Shown: positions 35,620 through 44,843 of the stretch, one piece after another
Layout of the letters: each line of letters starts with the position of its first letter
How positions within the stretch are numbered: position 1 is the stretch's first letter
Source of the DNA: Halomonas sp. LR3S48
GTDB lineage: Bacteria > Pseudomonadota > Gammaproteobacteria > Pseudomonadales > Halomonadaceae
Direction of reading: 5' to 3'
Length of the DNA: 64,000 nt
Assembly (NCBI RefSeq): GCF_025725665.1
Contig: NZ_CP107009.1
Coordinates: 2,728,001 to 2,792,000 of the forward strand
The notes under the pieces: model-generated
Database searches by the model: none
Seen by the model: only the letters and a program-made list of their open reading frames with translations
What the model was told of the DNA's origin: nothing
Program-made: the position numbers and the translations under genes

Positions 35620-38142
35620 TCAGGCGTCCTGTGGTGTCACCCCACTTTGGGAGACCAGATAGCGCTTGGCGAAGAGGTCGGCCGGTACCGGCTGACCGGT
35701 GAGATAACCCTGGATCAGTTCGACGCCATGCCGTGCCAGGGCTTCGCGCTGGCTGTCGGTCTCGACTCCGACGGCGGCGAGGCACAGCTCCATCTCGCGG
35801 GCCAGCCCGGCCACTGCGGCCACGATCGCCGCACTGCCTCGCTGCCCGCTGTCCAGGCGCTGCACGAAACGACGGTCGATCTTGAGCATGCTGATCGGCA
35901 GCTCCTGGAGATAACCGAACGAGGCATAGCCAGTACCGAAATCGTTGATGGCGACCTCTCCACCAAGCCGCCGCAGTCGCTTGAGCACAATGGCCGCCTG
36001 GTGGGGCTTTTCCAGTAGGGTACGCTCGGCGATCTCGAAGCCCACCAAGCCCGGTTGCAGCTTGTGCTCGTTGAGCTTGGTGGCCACCCGCACGGGCAGG
36101 TCATGCTGCCAGAACTGGCGTGCTGACAGATTGATGCTGACGGGAACCGGCCTGGCCCCCAGGGCACTCCAGGCAGCCAGTTGCGTGCAGATCTGCTCGA
36201 GAATGTACTCTTCCAACTGCGGCAGCAGCGCTGCCCGCTCGGCCAAGGTGACGACGCTGGTCGGCGGCACGGTGCCGAGCAGGGGGTGATGCCAGCGCAA
36301 GAGTGCCTCGGCGCTATGCAGATTACCACTTACCCGCTCGAAAATGGGTTGGTAGTGCAGTTGCAGGCCTTCCCCCGACACGAACGCCTCACGCAGGGCG
36401 GATTCCAGCGCACGCTGGCGGTCATCCTGCAGGTTCATCTCGTTGCGGTAGAGGCGGTAGCCGTTGCGCCCTTCCTGCTTGGCACGATACATCGCGGCAT
36501 CGGCACTGTGCACCAGCGACTCCGCCGTCGAAGCATCGTCGGGGTAGAGGCTGATGCCCAGGCTGCAGCCGACGCGAAACTCCTGTCCCTCGATCACGCA
36601 GGGCTCTCGCACGGCTTCCACCAGGCGCTGGGCCACCCGGGCCACTTCGTCCACCTCTTCCAGATCGGGAAGCAGCACGAGGAATTCATCCCCCCCGAGC
36701 CTGGCTAGCGTATCGTCCTCACGCAGGCGCAGCTGCAGCCTCTCGGCCATCATCACCAGCAGTTCATCACCGAAAGCATGGCCCAGCGCATCGTTGACCT
36801 CCTTGAAGTGGTCCAGGTCGACGAAGATCACCGCCAGCCGGCTCTGGTTGCGATGGGCATGCCGTATTGCCAGCTCCAGCCGGTCTTCCAGCAGGCGGCG
36901 ATTGGGCAGCCCGGTGAGGGCGTCGTAGTAGGCCAGCTTGCGAATACGCTCTTCATTGTCGCGCAAGTGGGTGATGTCGCTGAACAGCGCAGCGTAATGG
37001 GTAGCGGCACCGCTGTCGTCGGTGATTGCCGTGATCGTCAGAAGCTCGAGGTAGAGTTCGCCGTTCTTGCGGCGGTTCCAGATCTCGCCACGCCAGTAGC
37101 CGCTGCGCTGAAGGGCATCCCACATCTGGCGATAGAAAGCGGCATCATGACGCCCAGAAGCCAGGAATGCCGGGGTCTTGCCGATCACCTCTTCGGAGGT
37201 GTAGCCGGTCATGTGGGTAAAGGCGCGATTGACGAATTCGATACGGTTGCTGGCATCGGTGATGATTATGCCTTCCAGGGAGGAATCGATTACCCGCTCG
37301 GCCAGCTGTAGATTCTCCCGCGATTGAGCGAGGGCACGATCGCGCTGTTCCAGCGCATTGCGCAGATCCTGCATGTAGAGGTGTTCGGCGCCGGCCAGCA
37401 AATCGCGAAACCCCAGCAGCCCCACCACCTCCTCGGCCTCGTCCAGCACTGCCAGGTGGCGCACGCGATGGTTCATCAGCAGGTCCCGCGCGGCAATCAG
37501 GGTATCGTTCTGGTGCACCGTGAGCAGAGGGCGACTGGCCAGGGAATCGATTGGCGTGTTCCCCGGGTGGCGCGCCACGAACCGAACCAGGTCACGCTCG
37601 GTGAGAATGCCCAGCTCACCGTCCGCGCACTTGACCACCACTGCATCGCACTCGGAGAGCCGCATCGAGCGTGCCGCCTGGGCCAGACGCTGCCCCCCTT
37701 CCAGCACCAGCGCTCGCTGGCGCATGGCCGCCTGGACTTCGCGCAACCGCAGGTAGGGCTCGAGCCCCTGGTTCAGGGCAACGTCTGTCTGCGACAGAAT
37801 GCCCACCGGAGCTCCACCGTCATCCACCACGAGGAAATGACGACGCCGCTCGGCATTGAAGCGCAACGCGGCTTCGCTGATCGGGGTCGAACGATTCAGG
37901 CTCGCGACCGGCTGGTTCATGACTTGGGAAATCGGCAGGCGAACGGCATCGGGGTCGGCGAAATTGACCGCAAGTGCATCGCGTTCCGTCCAGATGCCCA
38001 GGGGTTGCCCCGCCTTGACCACGATGATCGAGCTGCACTGGCGTGCCGCCATGCGCTCGGCGGCCATCCACAGCGGCGTCTCGGGTTCGCAGGTCAGAAG
38101 CCCGGACTGCATGATGCGTTCGATAGGTAACTCTTGGCTCAT
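35620..38142 (-). CDS. Four-CBS, PAS, GGDEF, EAL c-di-GMP protein
   Basis: This soluble protein has 840 residues from the ATG at 38140-38142 (MSQELPIERIMQSG), which has GAGG five bases upstream; 50 further in-frame codons upstream lack support. Two pairs of CBS motifs fill about 8-255 and usually bind adenine nucleotides. PAS (about 275-395), GGDEF (400-560) and EAL (575-830) follow. The GGDEF is intact (GGDEF 483-487) with an I-site RxxD five residues before it. The EAL domain keeps EAL but has Asn733 in place of the first metal-binding Asp of DDFGTG, so it is probably a weak phosphodiesterase or a c-di-GMP sensor. Net cyclase activity tuned by adenylate charge is inferred. Confidence 0.88.
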   Translation of the reverse strand: MSQELPIERIMQSGLLTCEPETPLWMAAERMAARQCSSIIVVKAGQPLGIWTERDALAVNFADPDAVRLPISQVMNQPVASLNRSTPISEAALRFNAERRRHFLVVDDGGAPVGILSQTDVALNQGLEPYLRLREVQAAMRQRALVLEGGQRLAQAARSMRLSECDAVVVKCADGELGILTERDLVRFVARHPGNTPIDSLASRPLLTVHQNDTLIAARDLLMNHRVRHLAVLDEAEEVVGLLGFRDLLAGAEHLYMQDLRNALEQRDRALAQSRENLQLAERVIDSSLEGIIITDASNRIEFVNRAFTHMTGYTSEEVIGKTPAFLASGRHDAAFYRQMWDALQRSGYWRGEIWNRRKNGELYLELLTITAITDDSGAATHYAALFSDITHLRDNEERIRKLAYYDALTGLPNRRLLEDRLELAIRHAHRNQSRLAVIFVDLDHFKEVNDALGHAFGDELLVMMAERLQLRLREDDTLARLGGDEFLVLLPDLEEVDEVARVAQRLVEAVREPCVIEGQEFRVGCSLGISLYPDDASTAESLVHSADAAMYRAKQEGRNGYRLYRNEMNLQDDRQRALESALREAFVSGEGLQLHYQPIFERVSGNLHSAEALLRWHHPLLGTVPPTSVVTLAERAALLPQLEEYILEQICTQLAAWSALGARPVPVSINLSARQFWQHDLPVRVATKLNEHKLQPGLVGFEIAERTLLEKPHQAAIVLKRLRRLGGEVAINDFGTGYASFGYLQELPISMLKIDRRFVQRLDSGQRGSAAIVAAVAGLAREMELCLAAVGVETDSQREALARHGVELIQGYLTGQPVPADLFAKRYLVSQSGVTPQDA

Positions 38143-38496
38143 GGCGCCTCGCTGGCTGGATATTGCCGCTTGAGTCTTCGTCAATCTCGTACCCAAGAGC
38201 AACCTGCACGCTTCCCTGACCTGTTCGCGATCCCTGCCTATTGGAACTGAAATACTCGGAATGTAGCCAATCCGTAACTGCATTTTATCCACTTGGCCCC
38301 ACTTTGCATCAACGAAGGCAAAAAAAGACCAACGCTCCGCAATATAAACGTAAAAAAATGCACCAAGATCTAAAGTTGTCGTCGGAACGGCCGATAGTGC
38401 TTATGGGAGAGGCTGTCTGTCAGGCGGCCTTGGGGAGGATGCTGAAAGAAGGCTTGAAGAAAGCTTCAGCAAGGGCATACATAAGGAAAACACGAC
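38143..38496. other. Intergenic region before flaG
   Basis: These 354 bp hold the divergent starts of the CBS-GGDEF-EAL gene and flaG, including the flaG FliA promoter at 38371-38397 and a leader of about 90 nt. No further gene is convincing. Confidence 0.7.
38371..38397 (+). promoter_or_regulatory. FliA (sigma-28) promoter for flaG
   Basis: TAAAGTTG, 11 bases, then GCCGATAG on the plus strand, near consensus. Confidence 0.87.
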
Positions 38497-38862
38497 ATGT
38501 CTTCGCCACTGACCGATGCCACAAACGCCTTGAGCACGTCGGCACTGCACGACCTGACACCGCGCCAGCGCAAGGAAACCGTGCTCGCCACACTACCTTC
38601 GGCCGGCACCATGCTGGCCCAGGCCGCGAGCCACGGCCAATCGCCTAGCCCAGCCGACCTGGTCGAGCCGATACAACGCATCAACGAAGTGCTTCGCCAG
38701 TACGGCGTGGAGTTCGAACTCAACGACACGTCACGGGTCATCACCCGCATCGTTGACCGTGAAACGGGCGATGTACTGCGCCAGATTCCTTCGGAGGAAG
38801 TGCTGGCCGTCGCCGAACGGCTGGAAGAGTTGCAGGGGAACTTGATCAGCCTGAAGGTGTAA
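38497..38862 (+). CDS. flaG: Flagellar protein FlaG
   Basis: This 121-residue protein has the FlaG C-domain pattern: LRQYGVEFELNDTSRVITRIVDRETGDVLRQIPSEEVL. FlaG limits filament length in some polar-flagellated species; its mechanism is unsettled. It usually lies between fliC and fliD but here stands beside fliE, 2 bp from the end of that convergent gene. It has its own late promoter. Confidence 0.93.
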   Translation: MSSPLTDATNALSTSALHDLTPRQRKETVLATLPSAGTMLAQAASHGQSPSPADLVEPIQRINEVLRQYGVEFELNDTSRVITRIVDRETGDVLRQIPSEEVLAVAERLEELQGNLISLKV

Positions 38863-38872
38863 GTTCACACCT
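38855..38872. terminator. Small hairpin across the convergent flaG and fliE stop codons
   Basis: AGGTGT, six bases, then ACACCT spans both stop codons. The stem is only six base pairs, so this is a weak candidate for a shared terminator. Confidence 0.35.
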
Positions 38873-39194
38873 GCATGTTCATGACGTCCTTATAGGCCGT
38901 CACCAGGCGGTTACGAACCTGCAGCCCCATCTGGAATGCCACGCTGGCTTTCTGCATATCGACCATGACGTCGTTTAGCTCGACATTGGGATCGCCAGCC
39001 TGAAACGCCATGCTCTTGGCCGCGGACGCCTGCTGCAGGCGGTTGATACGTTGTATCGATGCTTGCAGCTCGCCGGCGAAGCCGCCTTGTCCCACCTGAG
39101 TGGAAACCTGCTGCCCCTTGCCAACCTGACTGCCGGCCTGGGCCGCCAGGGTCTGCATCTGTGCCAGCGCCGATTGGATGGCCGGTGAACTCAT
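38865..39194 (-). CDS. fliE: Flagellar hook-basal body protein FliE
   Basis: FliE joins the MS ring to the proximal rod and is one of the first exported substrates. The 109-residue protein has the family length and C-terminal pattern (DVMVDMQKASVAFQMGLQVRNRLVTAY). It is divergent from fliF across a 291-bp region, the standard arrangement in FlhDC-controlled bacteria. Confidence 0.96.
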   Translation of the reverse strand: MSSPAIQSALAQMQTLAAQAGSQVGKGQQVSTQVGQGGFAGELQASIQRINRLQQASAAKSMAFQAGDPNVELNDVMVDMQKASVAFQMGLQVRNRLVTAYKDVMNMQV

Positions 39195-39485
39195 GATCCG
39201 CGCCCTCTTTCGCCATTGAGTGTCTGCTACCGCCTTTGGCCGCTGAATCCGACCCTCGGCGAATGTAGAGCAAGGCTAACAGCTTACGAAAACTAACCAA
39301 ACTGCCAAATGGCAGGTAAAAAAGGGGCTTTTCCCGCCTTTGGACTGGAAGGCGGCTCGCATAATAGCTTCCATCACAGTTGCGCCCCTTGTGGGGCAGC
39401 CAGAACGCGGTGAACGGATGCAGTCGATGCCATCTTCCAGCAACATTTTAAAAGCAGCCGATGGCGTTCTCCTTCGGGGGGGCGC
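39195..39485. promoter_or_regulatory. Divergent fliE / fliF promoter region
   Basis: This 291-bp divergent region should carry the class II promoters for fliE and the fliF-R operon. No FliA-type match is present. An AATAGC element near 39362 resembles half of an FlhDC box, but no full site is convincing. Confidence 0.5.
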
Positions 39486-41225
39486 ATGAGTAACGGTGCC
39501 ACGACGCAGGAGCGTCAGAACTCCTCGGCCAGCGTGTCTTCCACTGCGCTGCTGGAGCGACTTCAGCAACAGCTTCGCGGAAACCCGCTGATCGCCGTTC
39601 TGATCGGCGGCGCCGCCATGATTGCCATCGTGGTGGCCCTGCTGATGTGGGCACGTGAGCCAGAGTATCGCGTCCTTTACAGCAACCTCACCGAGGCCGA
39701 CGGCGGACGCATCATCAGCGAACTCGAAAGCCGCGGTGTTCCCTATCGCTTCAACGAGGGCGGTACCGCCCTGCTGGTCCCGGGCGACTCCGTACACGGC
39801 CTGCGCCTGCAGCTTGCCGAGCAAGGGCTGCCGCGCGGTGGCAATGTCGGCTTCGAACTGATGGACGGCCAGGCCTTCGGTGTCAGCCAGTTTGCCGAGC
39901 AGGTCAACTTCCAGCGCGGCCTCGAGGGCGAACTGTCGCGCTCGATCGAATCCCTCGGGCCGGTTTCACGCGCCCGCGTTCATCTGGCCATGGCTCGCTC
40001 TTCCGTTTTCGTACGCGATCGCGAACCCGCCAAGGCTTCGATCATCGTGACCCTGGAGCCAGGCCGAGTCATGGGCGATGGCCAAGTGAGCGCCATCGTT
40101 CACATGGTATCGAGCAGCGTGCCGGACCTTGCCGCCGAGAACGTCACCGTGGTCGACCAGAACGGCCGCATGTTGTCGACGCCGAACAGCCAGGGCCGTG
40201 GCCTCGACGCAACCCAGCTCGACTACATCGCCGAAGTGGAACGCACCTTCCAGCAGCGCATCGAGAACATCCTGGCACCGATCCTCGGTCGTGAGAGCAT
40301 CAGTGCTCAGGTTGCCGCTCAGATCGATTTCTCGCGTCGCGAGGAAACCAGCGAACGCTATGGCCCCAACCAGCCGCCCAACGAAGCCGCGGTGCGCAGC
40401 CGTCAATCCAGTCTCTCCTATAACGGCGGCGACGGCGTGGCGCTGGGCATTCCCGGTGCACTGAGCAACACACCGCCGGGCGTCGCTCCCTCCCCCATCG
40501 AAGAACTTCCCACCGATGAGGATGGAGAGCTCACCGAAGAGGCTCAGCAGGGCCTCCAGGCACTGAGCAACTTGAATCAGGACGACGTCATCAACTATGA
40601 AGTCGACCGCAACATTCAGCATATTCAGCACCGCCAGGGCCAGGTGACTCGCCTGAGCGCCGCCGTGGTAGTGGACTACCGGGAAGAGCGCAACGAAGAA
40701 GGCGAGTGGCACCGTGTGGCACTCAGCGAAGCCGAGATCGCTCAGATCGAGCGCCTGGTGCGCCAGGCCATCGGCTTCTCCCAAGCCCGCGGCGACGCCA
40801 TCGAGGTGGTCAACAGCCCGTTCAGCCGTATCGTCGAGGAGAGCGAGGAACTCGAATGGTGGCAGTCGCCCGAAGTGCATGCGCTGGCGCTCACCATTGG
40901 TCGTTACCTGCTGGTGGCACTGGGCATCCTGCTGGGCTACCTGCTGATCCTGCGCCCGCTGATCAAGCGTCATACCGAGAGACCCGTTCTGGCCACTGCC
41001 CCGGGATCCGGCCTGCAGGTTCGCGTGGGTGACGATTCGGAAGCCAGCGAAGGCGAGCTCGAAACGGCCAGGGAAGACGACGACGAACTGCGCCCCTACC
41101 AGAAGCCGAAGCGCAAGCGCCGCTCCTCGGCCTATGAGGACCACCTGGCCGAACTCCGTGAACTCGCCCAGGAGGATCCACGCATGATCGCCATGATCGT
41201 ACGCAGCTGGATGAATAAAGAATGA
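39486..41225 (+). CDS. fliF: Flagellar MS-ring protein FliF
   Basis: FliF forms the MS ring in the inner membrane, on which the rest of the basal body is built. The 579-residue protein has two transmembrane helices (about 37-57 and 475-495), YscJ-type ring-building domains between them (YRVLYSNLTEADGGRIISEL, SRARVHLAMARSSVFVRDRE) and a cytoplasmic tail that binds FliG. It heads a 13-gene run read in one direction to fliR. The start ATG follows a GGGGGG run within ten bases. Confidence 0.97.
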   Translation: MSNGATTQERQNSSASVSSTALLERLQQQLRGNPLIAVLIGGAAMIAIVVALLMWAREPEYRVLYSNLTEADGGRIISELESRGVPYRFNEGGTALLVPGDSVHGLRLQLAEQGLPRGGNVGFELMDGQAFGVSQFAEQVNFQRGLEGELSRSIESLGPVSRARVHLAMARSSVFVRDREPAKASIIVTLEPGRVMGDGQVSAIVHMVSSSVPDLAAENVTVVDQNGRMLSTPNSQGRGLDATQLDYIAEVERTFQQRIENILAPILGRESISAQVAAQIDFSRREETSERYGPNQPPNEAAVRSRQSSLSYNGGDGVALGIPGALSNTPPGVAPSPIEELPTDEDGELTEEAQQGLQALSNLNQDDVINYEVDRNIQHIQHRQGQVTRLSAAVVVDYREERNEEGEWHRVALSEAEIAQIERLVRQAIGFSQARGDAIEVVNSPFSRIVEESEELEWWQSPEVHALALTIGRYLLVALGILLGYLLILRPLIKRHTERPVLATAPGSGLQVRVGDDSEASEGELETAREDDDELRPYQKPKRKRRSSAYEDHLAELRELAQEDPRMIAMIVRSWMNKE

Positions 41226-42226
41226 GCAGTACCAAGACCATGAGCGGCGTACGCCGCAGCGCCATCCTGATGCTGGCTCTCGATGAGGACAGTGCCGCGG
41301 AGGTATTCAAGTACCTCGCGCCCAAGGAGATTCAGCAGCTCAGCATGGAAATGGCGGAGATGGACCAGGTCTCCCACGAGGACATGCAGCAGGTCATGAT
41401 GGAGTTCCATCGCGAGACCGAGGAGTTCATCGCGCTGAACCTCAACTCCAGCGAGCACATCCGCTCGGTGCTGACCAAGGCGCTCGGCAGCGAACGTGCC
41501 ACCAGCCTGATCGAGGACATCCTGGAGTCCACCGGCACCAGCAGCGGTATCGACTCGCTGAACCTGATGGAAGCCTCCATGGTGGCCGAGCTGATCCGCG
41601 ACGAACATCCGCAGATCATCGCCACCATCCTGGTTCACCTGGAGCGTCATCAGGCCGCCGACGTGCTCGAGCTGTTCGACGACAAGCTGCGCAACGACGT
41701 GGTCCTGCGCATCGCCACCTTCAGTGGCGTCCAGCCGGCCGCCCTGCAGGAGCTCACCGAGGTGCTCTCCGGCATGCTCGACGGCCAGAACCTCAAGCGC
41801 AGCAAGATGGGCGGCGTGAGGACCGCGGCCGAGATCCTCAACCTGATGAACTCTTCGCTGGAAGAGACCGCGATCGAAACGGTACGTGCCCACAGCGAGG
41901 ACCTGGCCCAGAAGATCATCGACGAGATGTTCCTGTTCGAGAACCTCATGGACCTGGACGACCGCAGCATTCAGCTGGTGCTCAAGGAGATCGATACCAA
42001 CTCGCTGGTGGTGGCGCTCAAGGGCGCCCCCGAAGCCCTCATGGAGAAATTCCTGCGCAACATGTCGCGGCGTGCCGCCGACCTCCTGCGCGAGGACATG
42101 GAGGCGCGTGGGCCGATTCGCGTCTCCCAGGTGGAAGCCGAGCAGAAATCCGTTCTTCAGGTGGTGCGCCGCCTGGCGGATTCCGGCGAGATCGTACTGA
42201 GCGGTGGGGACGACACCTATGTCTGA
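41222..42226 (+). CDS. fliG: Flagellar motor switch protein FliG
   Basis: FliG is the rotor part of the C ring that meets MotA. The 334-residue protein has the EHPQ motif (DEHPQIIATILVHL near 125), the MGGVRTAAEILN hinge and the C-terminal charged torque helix (DLDDRSIQLVLKEID). It overlaps fliF by four bases (ATGA), which keeps the two in equal amounts. Confidence 0.97.
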   Translation: MSSTKTMSGVRRSAILMLALDEDSAAEVFKYLAPKEIQQLSMEMAEMDQVSHEDMQQVMMEFHRETEEFIALNLNSSEHIRSVLTKALGSERATSLIEDILESTGTSSGIDSLNLMEASMVAELIRDEHPQIIATILVHLERHQAADVLELFDDKLRNDVVLRIATFSGVQPAALQELTEVLSGMLDGQNLKRSKMGGVRTAAEILNLMNSSLEETAIETVRAHSEDLAQKIIDEMFLFENLMDLDDRSIQLVLKEIDTNSLVVALKGAPEALMEKFLRNMSRRAADLLREDMEARGPIRVSQVEAEQKSVLQVVRRLADSGEIVLSGGDDTYV

Positions 42227-42962
42227 GCGGGCGCCCTCCTCTTCCGAACGCCATGCGCCCTGGCAGCGCTGGCAGATGGGCGAGCTGCACGCCGAGAGTG
42301 TGGACGAGCAACCTGGCCAGGAGCTGGACCCGGCCGAGCAGGCCAGGCGCCGTGCCGCCTTCCAGCGCCAGGCCGAGCTGAAGGCGTTGCGCGACAAGGT
42401 CATGCAGGAAGCGCGCGATGAAGGCTATCAGGCAGGCCTGGAAGCGGGGCGCAGCGAAGGCCATGCACAAGGCTTGAAGGAAGGACGCCAGGAAGCACAG
42501 CGTGAGCTCAAGCAAAGCCTTCATGAAGTCGTGACACCGCTCAAGCCACTGGCTGAACAGTTCGCGGACGCGCTCGAGCAGCTCGATGAAGTGATCGCCA
42601 ACGACCTGGTCGAACTGGCCATGGCGACAGCTCATCAGCTGGCCGGCGAAGCGCTCAAGGCGCGCCCCAAGCAAGTGCTGGAGTTGATCAAGGCCCTGCT
42701 GCACACCGACCCCCCGCTGGTCGGCCAGCAACGCCTGTGGCTGAACCCCCAGGACCTGAAGCTGGTCGAGGAGCACCTGGGCAACGAACTGGTCGCGGCA
42801 GGCTGGAAGCTGCAGCCCGACGCCCAACTGACCCGCGGCGGCTGCCGTGTCACCAGTGCCAACGGCGAGCTCGACGCCACCTGGGAGAGCCGCTGGGAAG
42901 CCGTCAAGGCGCAAGTCAGGCGGCGGCGCTCGGCGACCTCCGCCGACGATAACGATGAGTAA
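42219..42962 (+). CDS. fliH: Flagellar export regulator FliH
   Basis: FliH binds the export ATPase FliI and links it to the C ring. From the ATG at 42219 the protein has 247 residues and overlaps the fliG end by eight bases. The family mark is the GxxxG stretch GYQAGLEAGRSEGHAQGLKEG at about 70-90, followed by a coiled coil and the C-terminal FliI-binding domain. Confidence 0.94.
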   Translation: MSERAPSSSERHAPWQRWQMGELHAESVDEQPGQELDPAEQARRRAAFQRQAELKALRDKVMQEARDEGYQAGLEAGRSEGHAQGLKEGRQEAQRELKQSLHEVVTPLKPLAEQFADALEQLDEVIANDLVELAMATAHQLAGEALKARPKQVLELIKALLHTDPPLVGQQRLWLNPQDLKLVEEHLGNELVAAGWKLQPDAQLTRGGCRVTSANGELDATWESRWEAVKAQVRRRRSATSADDNDE

Positions 42963-42974
42963 TAGAGGCAGGAC

Positions 42975-44372
42975 ATGAGCGAAGCTGCGACACCAACCAA
43001 CACGCATCAGGCACGCTGGCAGCAGACGCTGCAGCATGTCCGCGCGCGCGTGGAAACGGTGCCCGGCTATCGCGCCAGCGGACGGGTGCTTCGCGCCACC
43101 GGCATGGTCATCGAAGCCGTCGGTCTGCGCGTTGCCCTGGGCAACGCCTGTCGTATCGAGCTGCTCTCGTCCGGCGGCAGCGAACAGCCCCGTTTCGCCG
43201 AGGCCGAAGTCGTCGGCTTCAACGGCGAGCGCCTTCTGCTGATGCCGCTCACGGAGATTGCCGGCTTGATGCCTGGCGCCCGCGTTTTCCCGCTGGGCGA
43301 TGGCCCGGATCATGCCGCCCGCCGCTTTCCGCTCGGCGAATCGCTGCTGGGTCGTGTCGTCGACGGCAATGGTGAACCGCTGGATGGCCTCGGCCCGCTG
43401 GACGACGCCCCTCGCGCCCCGCTCTCCACGCCGCCGCTCAACCCGCTGAAGCGAGCCCCGATCAATGAACAGATCGACGTTGGCATTCGCGCCATCAATG
43501 CCCTGCTCAGCGTCGGTCGCGGGCAGCGCATGGGGCTGTTCGCCGGCTCTGGCGTAGGTAAGTCGGTGCTGCTCGGCATGATGGCCCGCTATACCGGGGC
43601 CGACGTCATCGTGGTGGGGCTGATCGGCGAGCGTGGCCGTGAGGTGCAGGACTTCATCGACAATATTCTCGGCCTCGAGGGGCGTCGCCGTGCCGTGGTG
43701 GTAGCGGCACCCGCCGATACTTCTCCGCTGCAGCGCTTGCAGGGCGCCGCCTATGCCACGCGATTGGCGGAAGGCTATCGCGACCAGGGCAAGAACGTAC
43801 TGCTGATCATGGATTCACTGACTCGCTACGCCATGGCCCAGCGCGAAATCGCCCTCGCCATCGGCGAGCCTCCGGCAACCAAGGGCTATCCACCCTCGGT
43901 ATTCGCCAAGATTCCCAGCCTGGTGGAACGTGCCGGCAATGCCGAACGTGGCCGTGGCTCGATCACCGCCTTCTATACCGTACTCACCGAAGGCGACGAC
44001 CAGCAGGACCCGATTGCCGACTCGGCACGCGCCATTCTCGATGGTCACATCGTGCTCTCGCGCAATCTGGCCGAAGCCGGCCACTATCCGGCCATCGACA
44101 TCGAGGCTTCAATCAGCCGCGTGATGACCCACATCATCGACGACCAGCAGTTGTCGATGACCCAGGCGTTCAAGCGGCTCTTCTCGCGCTATCAGCGCAA
44201 CCGAGACCTGATCAGCGTCGGTGCCTACAGCCCCGGTCACGATCCCCAGCTGGACGAAGCCGTTCAGCGCTACCCGCAGTTGGAGCACTTCCTCCAACAG
44301 GGCATGAATGAAAACGCCTCGATCGAGGCTTCTCGACAGGTTCTGGCTGAAACCCTAGGAGTCAGACAATGA
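42975..44372 (+). CDS. fliI: Flagellar export ATPase FliI
   Basis: FliI is the hexameric ATPase of the flagellar type III export apparatus. The 465-residue protein shows Walker A GSGVGKS at 191-197, Walker [21 protein letters not shown] and the conserved [18 protein letters not shown]. Its ATG follows an AGGCAGG ribosome site. Confidence 0.98.
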   Translation: MSEAATPTNTHQARWQQTLQHVRARVETVPGYRASGRVLRATGMVIEAVGLRVALGNACRIELLSSGGSEQPRFAEAEVVGFNGERLLLMPLTEIAGLMPGARVFPLGDGPDHAARRFPLGESLLGRVVDGNGEPLDGLGPLDDAPRAPLSTPPLNPLKRAPINEQIDVGIRAINALLSVGRGQRMGLFAGSGVGKSVLLGMMARYTGADVIVVGLIGERGREVQDFIDNILGLEGRRRAVVVAAPADTSPLQRLQGAAYATRLAEGYRDQGKNVLLIMDSLTRYAMAQREIALAIGEPPATKGYPPSVFAKIPSLVERAGNAERGRGSITAFYTVLTEGDDQQDPIADSARAILDGHIVLSRNLAEAGHYPAIDIEASISRVMTHIIDDQQLSMTQAFKRLFSRYQRNRDLISVGAYSPGHDPQLDEAVQRYPQLEHFLQQGMNENASIEASRQVLAETLGVRQ

Positions 44373-44824
44373 GTGCATCGTCTCAACTCGCCATGCTGAG
44401 TGATCTGGCCCGCGATGCCCGCGATCAGGCGGGCCAACTGCTGGCCGGCGAACGTCAGAGCGAACGTCAGGTGGCCTCCCAACTGGAGTCGCTCAACCGT
44501 TATCGGCTCGAATATGCCGAGCGCCTGCAGCAAGCCATGCGCGAAGGCATCGACCCGGCCAGCATGCACAACTACCAGCAGTTCCTGGCTTCGCTGGACA
44601 TGGCGCTTCAGCGGGCCAGGCAGGCTCTCGATGCCCAGCAGCAACGGGTCCAGCAGAGCCAGCAGCAGTGGCAGCAGGAACAGAAGCGGCTCTCGGCCTA
44701 CGATACCTTGGTGTCGCGCCGGGACGTCGAGCGGCAGCGCCAGGAGGAGCGCCGCGAACAACGTACCAGTGACGAGATGGCAGCCGGACGGCTATTGCGC
44801 CTGAATGCCGGATACGCATCGTGA
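44369..44824 (+). CDS. fliJ: Flagellar export chaperone FliJ
   Basis: FliJ is the coiled-coil stalk in the centre of the FliI ring. The 151-residue protein is one long helical hairpin rich in Gln, Arg and Glu ([20 protein letters not shown]). Its ATGA start overlaps the fliI stop. Sequence is poorly conserved in this family; length and position decide the call. Confidence 0.93.
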   Translation: MSASSQLAMLSDLARDARDQAGQLLAGERQSERQVASQLESLNRYRLEYAERLQQAMREGIDPASMHNYQQFLASLDMALQRARQALDAQQQRVQQSQQQWQQEQKRLSAYDTLVSRRDVERQRQEERREQRTSDEMAAGRLLRLNAGYAS

Positions 44825-44843
44825 TTCGGCAAAGGAGATAACC

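Noticed and set aside
39355-39370. FlhDC binding box before fliF
   Set aside because: Only an AATAGC half-element can be matched; the paired box and spacing are not convincing.
39966-43313. Long minus-strand frames opposite fliF, fliG, fliH and fliI
   Set aside because: They mirror well-identified flagellar genes and the translations show no family features.
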